Assembly (NCBI GenBank): GCA_963814055.1
Contig: CAWFBJ010000030.1
Coordinates: 248,001 to 312,000 of the forward strand
Length of the DNA: 64,000 nt
Direction: 5' to 3'
Source: AWTP1-13 sp963814055
GTDB lineage: Bacteria; Pseudomonadota; Alphaproteobacteria; Rhizobiales; Hyphomicrobiaceae
The notes beneath the pieces were generated by a model. That model was not told the DNA's origin and did no database searches. It worked only from the letters and a program-made list of their open reading frames with translations. Position 1 is the first letter of the stretch. Every line of letters starts with the position of its first letter. Of this stretch, positions 8,215-17,538 are shown piece after piece. A program made the translations under genes and the position numbers.

Positions 8215-9429
8215 ATGCGGCGCAATATGGTGGTGGGAGTGGCCGTGGCGGCGGCACTCGCGCTCGTCATCTGGGCCGCCACACGCTCCAACACGCCGCA
8301 GGCCGTGCAGATCTCGACGGCGGAGAAGATCGTTCCCGGCAAGACGGTCGAAAAGGGCCGCGGCAAGGGCAAGGGTGGAGGCGGCGCGGTTGCCGTGGAA
8401 GCTGCAACAGCGCGCGGTGCCACCACGACCACAGACATCCGCGCCATCGGCAGTCTGCGCTCCGACGAGTCGGTGCAGATCACCACCGAGACCGCCGGCC
8501 GGATTGCCGAGGTCAACTTCCTGGAGGGCGGAACGGTCAACGCAGGCGACATTCTGGTGAAACTGGACGATGCCCTGGCGCAGGCCGAGGTCGCCGATGC
8601 GAAGGCGCGCTACGACCTCGCGGAGGCCAACAACGACCGCGCCAAGCAGCTCTCCCGCACCGGCAACGTGACGGAAAAGGCGATCGACGAGGCAGCGGCC
8701 AACTTCGAGATCGCGCGCGCGGCCTTCGAACTGCAGCGCGTCAAGCTCTCCAAGCACGTCATCGCCGCGCCGTTCGGGGGGCGGGTCGGCCTGCGCAAGG
8801 TGTCGCCGGGCGCTTTTGTTGCCGTCGGGACGCCCATCGTGAACCTGGAGAAGATCGATTTTCTCAAGGTTGACTTCAAGCTGCCCGAGCAGTTTCTGCC
8901 TTCCGTCAGCGTGGGGCAGACCGTCGACGTGGTCGTCGATGCCCAACCGGGCAAGACGTTTGCCGGCGAAATCTACGCCATCGATCCGCAGGTCGACGTG
9001 AACGGGCGCGCGCTGGCCCTCAGAGCCCGGCTGCCGAACGCGGATTTTGCGCTGCGGCCGGGATTGTTCGCGCGCGTTCTGGTCAAGGGCAAGCAGACGC
9101 GCGAGGTGGTGCTGGTGCCAGAGAGCGCCATCGTGCCGCGCGGCGGAGAGACGTTCGTGTTCCGCATCGACAACGGCAAGGCCATGGAGGCGAAGGTGAA
9201 ACTGGGAGAGCGCCGGGGCGCCGAGGTCGAGATCGTGGAAGGCGTGATGCCGAACATGCAACTCGTCACGGCCGGCCAGCTCAAGCTGCGCAACGGCGCA
9301 CCCGTCGAAGTCATAGACGCGGGGCCTGCGCCAGCCGTCAAGAAAGACGGCGCGAGCGAGTCTGCGCCGGACGCCAGGAAAAAGGGCCAGGGCGAGCCTT
9401 CGTCTGGTGCCAAGAAAGACGGCCCATGA
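8215..9429 (+). CDS. RND efflux periplasmic adaptor (membrane fusion protein)
   Basis: Periplasmic adaptor that links an inner-membrane RND pump to an outer-membrane channel. The 404-residue chain starts MRRNMVVGVAVAAALALVIW, a membrane anchor or uncleaved signal. It then has a lipoyl/barrel-sandwich half (SVQITTETAGRIAEVNFLEG), a short alpha-hairpin (DDALAQAEVADAKARYDLAE onward), the second lipoyl half (APFGGRVGLRKVSPGAFVAVG), the beta-barrel and the membrane-proximal domain. The tail is Lys/Pro-rich. The start at 8215 is preferred over an upstream in-frame ATG at 8149 because it gives a proper N-terminal signal. It overlaps the pump gene by 4 bp (ATGA), so the two are translationally coupled. 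No outer-membrane factor gene is adjacent. Confidence 0.9.
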   Translation: MRRNMVVGVAVAAALALVIWAATRSNTPQAVQISTAEKIVPGKTVEKGRGKGKGGGGAVAVEAATARGATTTTDIRAIGSLRSDESVQITTETAGRIAEVNFLEGGTVNAGDILVKLDDALAQAEVADAKARYDLAEANNDRAKQLSRTGNVTEKAIDEAAANFEIARAAFELQRVKLSKHVIAAPFGGRVGLRKVSPGAFVAVGTPIVNLEKIDFLKVDFKLPEQFLPSVSVGQTVDVVVDAQPGKTFAGEIYAIDPQVDVNGRALALRARLPNADFALRPGLFARVLVKGKQTREVVLVPESAIVPRGGETFVFRIDNGKAMEAKVKLGERRGAEVEIVEGVMPNMQLVTAGQLKLRNGAPVEVIDAGPAPAVKKDGASESAPDARKKGQGEPSSGAKKDGP

Positions 9430-12400
9430 GCCTGTTCGAGTTCTGCATTCGCAGGCCGGTCTTTTCCACGGTGCTGAGCCTGGTGCTGGTGCTGCTCGGC
9501 ATCGTGTCCTACGGCCGGCTGACGGTGCGCGAATATCCCAACGTCGACGAGCCGGTGGTGTCGGTCTCGACCAGCTATCCGGGCGCCTCGGCCACCATCG
9601 TCGAGAGCCAGATCACGCAGGTTCTGGAAGGCTCGATTGCCGGCATCGCCGGTATCGACGTGCTGGAGTCGACCAGCCGCGCCGAAACCAGCCGCATCAC
9701 CATCCGCTTCCTCTCGAACGTGGATCCGGACGTAGCCGCCAGCGACGTGCGCGATCGCGTCAGCCGTGTGCGCCGCCGCCTGCCAGTCGAGGTGCAGGAG
9801 CCGACCATCGCCAAGGTTGAGGCGGACGCGCAGGCGATCCTGAACCTGGTCTTCACCAGCGACCGCATGAATGCGCTGGAGATCACGGACTATGTCGATC
9901 GCTTCGTGCTGGATCGGCTCAAGAACCTCAACGGCGTTGCCGATGTCACGATCTACGGCGAGCGCCGCTATGCCATGCGCATCTGGATCGATCGCGAGCG
10001 CCTGGCGGCCTTCAATCTCACGATCCAGGATCTGGAGAGCGCGCTGAAAGCGCAAAACGTCGAGCTCCCCTCCGGACGCATCGAAAGCCGCGACCGGGAG
10101 TTCGCCGTGCTCTCCCGCACCGGCCTCGTAACCCCCGAGCAGTTCCGCAACATCATCATCAAGATCGCCGACAGCCACCAGGTGAAGCTCGGCGAGGTGG
10201 CGCGGGTGGAGCTCGGCGCCGCGGATGAGCGCCGCGACAGCCGCTATGACGGCAAGCCCGCGATCACGGTCGGCGTCATCAAGCAGGCTGTTGCGAACCC
10301 GCTCGATGTCTCCAATGCGGTGCGCAAGGTGATGCCGGAGATCAATCAGTCGTTGCCGCAAGGTCTTTCAGCGACCATCGGCAACGACAGCGCCGTGTTC
10401 ATCGACCGCTCGATCAGTGCTGTCTATCAAACCATCGGCGAGGCCATCCTGCTGGTCGTGCTGGTGATTATCTTCTTCCTGCGATCGATGCGGGCATCGC
10501 TCATTCCGATCGTCACCATTCCAATCTCGTTGATCGCCACGTTCACGCTGCTGTTCGCCATGGGCTTCACGATCAACACGCTGACGCTGCTGGCCATGGT
10601 GCTTGCCATCGGTCTCGTTGTAGACGACGCCATCGTCGTGCTGGAGAACATCTACCGGCGCATCGAGCATGGCATGCAGCCGATACCGGCCGCCATCGAG
10701 GGCACCAAAGAGATCGGCTTTGCCGTCATCGCCATGACGCTGACGCTGGCTGCGGTGTACGCGCCGATTGCCTTTGCGCCGGGACGTACCGGCCGGCTGT
10801 TTCTCGAGTTTGCGCTGGCGTTGGCGGGCGCGGTGGTGGTGTCGGGTTTCGTTGCGCTCACCCTGACGCCGATGATGTGCTCCAAGCTGCTCAAGCATAA
10901 TCCCAACCCTGGGCGCCTCTTCACCACCATCGAGCGCGGCTTCACGGCATTCGAGGGCGGTTACAAGCGCTCGCTGACCAGCACGTTGCGCCGGCGCAAT
11001 CTCGTCGTGCTGCTGGCTTTTGTCGTGGCTGCACTCAGCGGCGTTTTCTTCATGCTCCTGAAATCCGAGCTGGTGCCTGTCGAGGACCGCGGGTTGATCC
11101 AGGTGCGGGGCACGGGGCCAGAGGGCGCGACGCTTGCCTATACGCGTCGCTACAGCAACCAGGTGGGCGAGATCCTGGCCAAGGTTCCCGAGATCGAGTT
11201 CGACCTTGATCATCAACGGCAGTCCCGAGGTGTCGCGCTTCCAGGCGACGGGACGCCTCACCGACTGGGCCGACCGCAAGCGCTCGCAGCAGCAGATCAA
11301 TGCCCAGATCAATCCGCAGCTCCGGCGCATCCCCGGCGTGAACGCGTCCGCCAGCAACTCCGGGTCGTTCGGGCAACGCGGCTCGTCGCGCCCCATCGAG
11401 TTCGTGATCCAGACCTCCGGTACCTACGAGCAACTCCAGGAGTACGTCGACCTGATGCTGGAGCGCATCCGCGCCTATCCGGGACTCGAAGGCGTCGAGA
11501 CGGATCTGCAGCTCAACATGCCCGAGTTCCGCATCGACATGGATCGGGCAAAAGTCGCCGATCTCGGTCTCGATGTCACGGTGGTGGGCCGCACGCTCGA
11601 AACCCTGCTTGGCGGCCGGCAGGTGACGCGCTTCGAGCAGAACGGCGAGCAGTACGACGTGATCGTGCAGCTCGCGGCAGAGGACCGTGCCTCGCCCCAG
11701 ACGCTGTCGACGATTTTCCTTCGGTCTCCGACGGATGAAATGGTCCAGCTCTCCAACATCGTCAAGGTGAGGGAGGCGGTGGCGCCGAAAGAGCTCAGAC
11801 GCTTCAATCAGCTCCGCGCGGTGACGATCTCAGCCAACCTCGGGGAAGGCTACGCGCTAGGTGATGCCCTCACGTTCCTGGAGCAGACCGCGCGCGAGGT
11901 GCTGCCCGAGACGGCGCTGACCGATGTCGCCGGCCAAAGCCGCGAGTACCGCGCGGCGGGACAGAGCCTGGCCGTCGTATTTCTCCTGGCGCTGGGCTTC
12001 ATCTATCTCGTGCTGGCGGCGCAGTTCGAGAGCTTCCGCGATCCGCTCATCATCCTGATCACGGTGCCGCTGTCGATGACGGGCGCCCTGGGCGTGCTGT
12101 GGCTGGCAGGCGGCACGCTCAACGTGTTCTCCCAGATCGGTCTGGTGACACTCGTCGGGCTCATCACCAAGCACGGCATTCTGATCGTCGAGTTCGCCAA
12201 CCAGCTTCAGGAACAAGGACGAAATCGCGTTGATGCAGCCATCGAAGCCGCGGGCCTGCGACTGCGTCCGATCCTGATGACGACCGGAGCGATGGTGCTG
12301 GGCGCCCTGCCACTGGCGATCGCCAGCGGCGCCGGGGCCGAAAGCCGCCAGCAGATCGGCTGGGTCATCGTCGGCGGCATGAGCTTCGGCACGCTGCTGA

Positions 12401-12495
12401 CCCTGTTCGTCATTCCGACGGTCTACAGTTTTCTCGGCCAGGTGCATGGGGCCAAAGACGCGACCGAGGCCGCCACCTCGGCACCCACGGAATAG
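9426..12495 (+). CDS. RND-family efflux pump, inner-membrane permease (frame broken once)
   Basis: Proton-driven AcrB/MexB-type exporter (HAE1 family). The N terminus MSLFEFCIRRPVFSTVLSLV is the classic first helix. Periplasmic domains are followed by the TM2-6 bundle with the proton-relay aspartates in LAMVLAIGLVVDDAIVVLEN. The second half repeats the pattern, with GLVTLVGLITKHGILIVEFA. The frame changes near 11202-11207: EFDL continues as IINGSPEVSRFQ in the next frame. Removing one base gives about 1022 residues, full length for the family. Two periplasmic subdomain sets and twelve membrane helices are therefore present. Substrate is unknown; multidrug or lipophilic compounds are usual. 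Confidence 0.92.
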
Positions 12496-12547
12496 GAAAG
12501 ATTGACCGCGCCTAGCGTGGTTCCGGCGGTGACCGCAAACCCATCCT

Positions 12548-12638
12548 GTCATCCCGGGCCTTGTGCCCGGGATCCATTTATCAGCTAGCGCCGGAATTAA
12601 GTTGGTGGCTGGATCCCGGCATCGAGTGCCGGGATGAC
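12548..12638 (+). repeat. Inverted pair of GTCAT/GATCC-type palindromes (P family)
   Basis: The left hairpin (12548-12575) reads GTC, then arms ATCCCGGGC/GCCCGGGAT around a 5-nt loop, then CC. The right hairpin (12611-12638) reads GG, arms ATCCCGGC/GCCGGGAT around a 7-nt loop, then GAC. The outer ends face out as GTCAT...ATGAC with 35 bp between the hairpins. The arrangement matches the pair before serS and the pair flanking the nuclease gene near 32.2-32.6 kb. It lies between the convergent pump and glutaredoxin genes and could also act as a bidirectional terminator. Nothing else is visible in 12496-12684. Confidence 0.88.
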
Positions 12639-12684
12639 AAGCGAGGCGTATTGGATCAGCGGCTCAGCCTCAACCGGAACGAAG

Positions 12685-12942
12685 CTACGCCGCCAACAAC
12701 AGATCGAGCTTGCCTTCGCGCTCCAGGGCATGGAGGTCGTCGCTGCCCCCCACATGCGTTTCGCCGATCCAGATCTGGGGAACGGTGGTGCGACCGCCCG
12801 AGCGTGTGACCAATTCGTCGCGCAGCTCCCAGTTGCCCGAGACGTCGATTTCCTCGAACGCTGCGCCCTTCTTGGCGAGCAGGCGCTTGGCCATCAGGCA
12901 GTAGGGGCAGAACGGCGTGGTGTAGATGAGGACTTTGGGCAT
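12685..12942 (-). CDS. grxC: Glutaredoxin 3
   Basis: Small GSH-dependent thiol-disulfide oxidoreductase. The 85-residue protein starts MPKVLIYTTPFCPYCLMAK with the CPYC active site at residues 12-15. The glutathione-binding TVP motif (GRTTVPQIWIGETHVGGSDD) and the GG-D motif follow. The start at 12942 gives the exact family length; upstream in-frame codons are not conserved. In many alphaproteobacteria grxC lies elsewhere in the genome, near comF and nitrilase genes, so its position here is not part of a conserved block. It is divergent from surE. Confidence 0.93.
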   Translation of the reverse strand: MPKVLIYTTPFCPYCLMAKRLLAKKGAAFEEIDVSGNWELRDELVTRSGGRTTVPQIWIGETHVGGSDDLHALEREGKLDLLLAA

Positions 12943-12990
12943 CGGCGCGGGGCGCAGAGGTTGGAAGGGAACAGGCGTGCGTGTCACGTC

Positions 12991-13071
12991 ACATATGCAG
13001 GCTGCCCGCGGCCAAGAGAAGGCATGCCAGCGCATCGATACCATGCGCGCTGGCATGGCGGCAGCATATGT
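12991..13071 (+). repeat. Nested inverted repeat between grxC and surE
   Basis: Inner arms CATGCCAGCGC (13023-13033) and GCGCTGGCATG (13047-13057) are perfect 11-bp complements around a 13-nt loop. Outer arms ACATATGC (12991-12998) and GCATATGT (13064-13071) are also perfect complements, followed inward by GCTGCC and GGC. The whole could form one long imperfect stem or cruciform. It lies in the divergent promoter region, so it may be an operator or an mRNA leader structure. It does not match the P or Q repeat families. Confidence 0.7.
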
Positions 13072-13160
13072 ACGGCCTGGAACGGCATGTCATAGCGGCA
13101 CAGTGGAGCATGTGCGTATTACGCATTGCATAACTATGGCTCACCGATAGATTGCGCCCC

Positions 13161-13922
13161 ATGCGCATCCTGCTCACCAATGACGACGGCATCGACTCGC
13201 CGGGGCTACACGCCCTGCGCGAGATTGCGCTTCAATTAAGCGACGATGTGTGGGTCGTGGCGCCCGAAACCAACCAGTCCGGCGCCAGCCACTCGCTTTC
13301 GCTGCATGAGCCGCTGCGCATGCGGCAGGTCGACGAACGCGCGTTTGCGGTGCGCGGCACGCCCACCGACAGCGTCATCATGGGTGTACGCCATGTGCTG
13401 AAGGACAAGACGCCGGAGCTTGTCCTGTCCGGCATCAACCGCGGCGCCAACATGGCCGAGGATGTGACCTATTCCGGCACCATCGCCGGGGCCTTCGAGG
13501 GCACGATTCTGGGCATTCGATCCATTGCGCTGTCGCAGGCTTTTGGGTTCGAAAGCACCAAGTCGGTACGCTGGCAGACCGCGCTGGCACATGCCCCGGC
13601 GCTCCTGCGCAAGCTGCTGGCGCTGGAATGGGGACCCTCCAGCGTCATGAACATCAACTTTCCGGATCGAGAACCGGACAACGTGGCCGGGACGATGGTC
13701 ACCGTCCAGGGCAGGCGCGATCCGGGGCTGCTCAACATCGACGAGCGCCATGACACCTGGGGCAATCCCTACTACTGGCTGGCGTTCGAGCGGCGCCGTT
13801 CCAATGCCAAGGAGGGCACGGACCTGGCGGCGGTGTATACTGGCTACATCTCGGTTACGCCGCTGTTCCTCGACCTGACGCATCAGGGTTTGCGCGAAGA
13901 GCTCAAGACAGCGCTGGCTTAG
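13161..13922 (+). CDS. surE: 5'/3'-nucleotidase SurE
   Basis: Metal-dependent nucleoside monophosphatase implicated in stationary-phase survival. The protein (253 residues) begins MRILLTNDDGIDSPG, with the metal-binding Asn-Asp-Asp. It continues with APETNQSGASHSLSL and SGINRGANMAEDVTYSGT, the conserved active-site loops. The ATG at 13161 is preferred to the TTG three codons upstream. surE usually precedes pcm and a LysM/M23 lipoprotein gene in this clade. Here the lipoprotein gene follows directly and pcm is not present. Confidence 0.95.
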   Translation: MRILLTNDDGIDSPGLHALREIALQLSDDVWVVAPETNQSGASHSLSLHEPLRMRQVDERAFAVRGTPTDSVIMGVRHVLKDKTPELVLSGINRGANMAEDVTYSGTIAGAFEGTILGIRSIALSQAFGFESTKSVRWQTALAHAPALLRKLLALEWGPSSVMNINFPDREPDNVAGTMVTVQGRRDPGLLNIDERHDTWGNPYYWLAFERRRSNAKEGTDLAAVYTGYISVTPLFLDLTHQGLREELKTALA

Positions 13923-14281
13923 TGAACTCTCGCACTGCGGGCGTTGAAGCAACCTGAAGTCATGGTTGCCAAACTCTTACCCGTCACCGGCGCTCGGATG
14001 CGGTCGCGGTAGGCTTACCGAAGCCTCTAGAGCACGAATGCTTCGGATTGCGCCGGCGTCATCGCTGCACCATTGGCTCCGCCGTTCAATCACAAACTTG
14101 GCCAACAGCGTTCATTCTCCGCGTGAGGCCCGACCAACTCTGCACGGCAATGACTTGGCGCGTTCCAAGCAAACGAGAACAGACGGGCGTAGGCGCAATC
14201 ACCGGCGCGGACTCCCTCCTTCGTTAACGCCCTCTTAACCAGTTGGAGGGTTAATGCGACGTGGGAGTAAGAGGTGTGTCG
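13923..14281. other. Intergenic region between surE and the LysM/M23 lipoprotein gene
   Basis: About 360 bp with no supported gene. A pcm gene is expected at this position in relatives, and I find no trace of its SAM-binding motifs in any frame. Near the right end, CCCTC and GAGGG arms flank TTAACCAGTTG (about 14229-14250), amid several TTAA motifs. This is probably the promoter/operator region of the lipoprotein gene. Confidence 0.5.
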
Positions 14282-15724
14282 ATGTTGAGTAGCAAGCGTA
14301 AGCGCACGCGCGCAGCCGGCGTGCTTGGCCCAATCGCGCGCTTTTTGGTTATCGCATTTACCGTTTCCGCCGCCGGCTGCAGCGCTGACGTGACGCGCTT
14401 CGATCTGGGCAGCAAGAACTCCACCTCATCAATACCCATTCCGCCCGAACCGGTCCGCACCGGCTATGGACCAAGCGCCTCTCCGCGCGGCCTGGGTCTT
14501 ACCGAAGCGCCGCTGCCGCCATCGGAACTGACCGACAACTATCGCGTTGCGGGCCGCCAGTACGACGCACCGCCCTCACCTCCGTCTTTTGCCGACCGGA
14601 CGCCGCCCCCGGAGACGCCGGACAACTATCGCGTCGTGGGCCGCCAGTATAAGTCGCGTCCCCCCGCACCGGCTTTCGCCGAGCCGCCGCAATCGGCTGC
14701 CGGCCCCAATGCACCTTTCCGTCAATCTCCGCCTGAAACCGCTGGCGGTGCCATCGACGTCCAGCCCGGCGAAACGCTCTACAGCATTGGCCGTCGTTAT
14801 GGGGTTTCCACCGCAGCCATCAAGGACGCCAACGGATTGTCGAGCGATACGGTCCGTCCCGGCCAGCGCCTGGTCATGCCCTCAGGAACGCAGGACAACC
14901 GCGCACCTTTCGGCAAGGCGCCGCCTCTATCGGAAGACCGCACCGTTGTCGCGAGAGCCACACCTCCCGCGTCCCCTCCACAGGCGCCGCCAAGCCTCAA
15001 CGCATCCGCCGGCGACGCACCGCCCGGCTGGGAGGGCCGCTACACGATGAGGAACGGTGACTCGCTGCATGGCATTGCGCTCCGGCACAGGGTCACCGTG
15101 GACGAGCTCAAGCGTGCCAATGGAATTACGGACCCTACCAAGGTTTGGGCGGGAGCGGTTCTGAATGTGCCCGCTCAGCCCGATGCCGCAGCGGCGCCGA
15201 CGCCTGCGCCGAACACAGCGTCGCGCGGGCCCCATACTCCACCGCGCGTCATCAACGCTCCGCCGGAGCAGCTTAAGGCGCCAGAGCAGAGCGCCAGCCG
15301 CAGCGACATCATCAATAATGCCGAACCGCCGTCACCCGATACTGCCGCCGCCAAGTTCCGCTGGCCCGTGCGCGGTAAGGTCATCGCTAACTTCGGGAGA
15401 CGCCCCGACGGCACGCACAACGACGGTGTGAACGTCGCCGTGCCCAAAGGTACGGAGATCCTTGCCGCGGAAGCGGGCAAGGTCGCCTATGCCGGCAACG
15501 AGCTCAAGGGCTACGGCAACCTGGTGCTGATCCGGCATCCCAACGGCTGGGTAACGGCTTACGCCCACGCGGATCAGCTCCTCGTCAGGCCCAACGATGA
15601 GGTGCGCCGCGGCCAGGTCATTGCCCGGGCCGGCAGGACGGGAGCCGTCGATCAGCCCCAGTTGCATTTCGAGCTGCGGCAGGGATCGCGCCCAGTCGAT
15701 CCGATGCCTCATCTCGCCAACTGA
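14282..15724 (+). CDS. LysM/M23 murein-binding lipoprotein (NlpD/DipM-like)
   Basis: Envelope protein of the NlpD/DipM group, which binds peptidoglycan and controls or performs cell-wall cleavage during division. The N terminus is a lipoprotein signal ending in the lipobox AAGCSAD (Cys about residue 30). Two LysM domains follow (DVQPGETLYSIGRRYGVST and TMRNGDSLHGIALRHRVTV), then a Pro/Ala-rich linker and a C-terminal M23 domain (FRWPVRGKVIANFGRRPDG, HNDGVNVAVPKGTEILAAEA, QLHFELRQGSRPVDPMPHL). The zinc site appears degenerate: the first motif reads HNDGVN rather than the HxGxD of active enzymes, so it may be a non-catalytic activator like NlpD/EnvC. The linker has a tandem repeat with DNYRVAGRQY and DNYRVVGRQY. 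Confidence 0.9.
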   Translation: MLSSKRKRTRAAGVLGPIARFLVIAFTVSAAGCSADVTRFDLGSKNSTSSIPIPPEPVRTGYGPSASPRGLGLTEAPLPPSELTDNYRVAGRQYDAPPSPPSFADRTPPPETPDNYRVVGRQYKSRPPAPAFAEPPQSAAGPNAPFRQSPPETAGGAIDVQPGETLYSIGRRYGVSTAAIKDANGLSSDTVRPGQRLVMPSGTQDNRAPFGKAPPLSEDRTVVARATPPASPPQAPPSLNASAGDAPPGWEGRYTMRNGDSLHGIALRHRVTVDELKRANGITDPTKVWAGAVLNVPAQPDAAAAPTPAPNTASRGPHTPPRVINAPPEQLKAPEQSASRSDIINNAEPPSPDTAAAKFRWPVRGKVIANFGRRPDGTHNDGVNVAVPKGTEILAAEAGKVAYAGNELKGYGNLVLIRHPNGWVTAYAHADQLLVRPNDEVRRGQVIARAGRTGAVDQPQLHFELRQGSRPVDPMPHLAN

Positions 15725-15864
15725 TGAGCTGTGATCGAGGGTGTGGCTCCGGGCAGATTGCCAGCCTGCCGAGTTTTGTCGAACGGCCAACCTGCGCACA
15801 CTGACCACGAGGTTGACGCGAGCTGGCCGCAGCCGTCTCGGTCCGGAGCAAAGTACGCCGCTCT

Positions 15865-15887
15865 CGTCCTGAGCATGTCGAAGGACG
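15865..15887 (+). repeat. Single CGTCCT-type palindrome (Q family, copy 3)
   Basis: Arms CGTCCT/AGGACG around GAGCATGTCGA match the left hairpin of the pair at 7929-7990 with one core change. No clear partner hairpin is present, although GAGTTTTGTCGAAC at about 15770 is reminiscent. It lies just beyond the 3' end of the minus-strand caspase-like gene. Confidence 0.7.
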
Positions 15888-15919
15888 GGGCCGCGAACGC
15901 CCTGCTTCCACGTCGTGCG

Positions 15920-17415
15920 CTACCGCTTGAAGAAGAACGGCTGCGCCGGCAGTGAGCCATAGGTGAACGGCTCCTGCTGGCGGCTGGTCTTCGTCAAAAC
16001 GTCATCGCGGATCTTGCGGAAAAGCAAGTTGATTTCGAGCCCCGGTTCGCCGATGTGCTTTACGAGCGCTTCCAGGTAGGGACTGTTGCTTTCCCCGTCG
16101 AATGCTGTCGTCCCGTCGCGCGCCGCATAAGCAACGAGGACCCCGCTTTCCGGTTCGATGGATGCTAGCCCTGAGCTGATCGCACGCGTCGCGCGACCCG
16201 ATTGGCGCATCTTGGCTCACAAATGGGTTGTTGCGGCAGGCGTCGAGAATCACAAGTTGCATTTTGCCGGCGCCCGCAACCTTCCCCAGCAGCGCGCGAC
16301 AGCGGCATCGCCTCGTCCTCGACGTGACGCTGCAATTCGAGCCTGGCGTCCACCGGAATGAGAAAGTTGGTGCCGCCAATCTCCATGCCATGGCCGGCGA
16401 AATAGATGACGGCCCAGTCGGCACCTTCCGCCACGTCGCCGAAGTCCTTGAGCACTTTACCGAACCTGGAAAGATCGACGTCGTAGGCTTCGCGCACGTC
16501 GAAGTTGAGTCCGCGCAGCGCGGCGGCCAGTGCCCTGCCATCGTTGGCGGGGTTGCGCAGAGCCGCGACGTGTTCGTAGGCGCTGTTGGCAATGACGAGC
16601 GCGACGCGGCGCTCGGCCACCGCCATGGCCTTGGGCGTAGCCTTGCCTTCGGCAATCAAAGCGCCCAGCCGTGCAAGCCTCTTTTGGGCGGTGGCTTTGA
16701 TCTGCCGGTTTTCCTCCGTGTCCAGCAGCAGTGGTCCTTCGCTGGCGATCCTGTAGTCCGCAAGCGCCTTGTCGTACTGGCCGATAGCCTCGTATGCGAA
16801 GCCGCGATTGGAATATGCAAGTCGATAGGGAGGCTCGTGGCGGATCGCCTCTGAGTATTCCTCGATAGCGGCTTCGAACTTGCCCTGTCGCGCGAGAACG
16901 TGTGCCCGATTGTTTCGCGGAATGGCCCGGGACGGGTTGAGCTTGATGGCGCTATCGAAATCGGCCAGCGCCAAATCCAATTCGTTCTTGCGCACATGAG
17001 CGAGCCCGCGTTCGTTGAAAGCTTTGTCGTTTTGCGGATGGAGCTGCAGATACCGCGACAGATCGGCTATCGCCCGGTCATACCGTCCCATGTGGAGAAA
17101 GGATCTGCCTCGGCCATAGAGTGAAGGCCGGTCCTCGGGCGAAAGCTTGAGCGCCTCGTTGAAATCGAAGTTGGCGAGCTCGTGCAGACCCTTGTTGCCG
17201 TAGGCGATGCCTCGGTTGCGATAGGCCAGGGTCAGGAGATCAGGCGCCGAACTCTTGTCGTCGGCGATGCGTGTGCATGCCGCAACCTTGGTTTCCGAGT
17301 CCTTCTGGGCGGCGCAGTCGCGCCGATCCGTTTCGGTGGCGGCGCGAAGGCCGGCACAGAGGCAGGTCAAGGCAACAACGGTGGCCACCGCCCGCAGCAT
17401 GATCCTCCGCCCCAT
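15920..17415 (-). CDS. TPR-repeat protein with C-terminal caspase-like (peptidase C14) domain (frame broken twice)
   Basis: Secreted or periplasmic protein: a signal-like N terminus (MLRAVATVVALTCLCAGLRA) precedes several tetratricopeptide repeats at about residues 60-230 (LYGRGRSFLHMGRYDRAIAD, FNERGLAHVRKNELDLALAD and similar). A caspase-fold domain follows: RRVALVIANSAYEHVAALRN, then catalytic His in YFAGHGMEIGGTNFLIPVD and catalytic Cys in LVILDACRNNPF. The frame changes twice, near 16287-16303 and 16208-16218, each time by one extra base. The corrected product is about 497 residues, ending GSLPAQPFFFKR. Such C14-like proteins are common in Hyphomicrobiales, and their substrates are largely unknown. 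The gene sits between the lipoprotein gene and the DUF815 gene, which are neighbours in relatives. Confidence 0.85.
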
Positions 17416-17538
17416 CGGCAGTCAGGGCTGCGACCATAGCGGCAAATCGTGGCCAGCCAAAGTCGGTTTGCTGACGCTCCGTTCAGATCGCAAGCGTCCG
17501 CTTCCGCGTGAGAGCAACTCAGTGACCAGCAGGTGACG

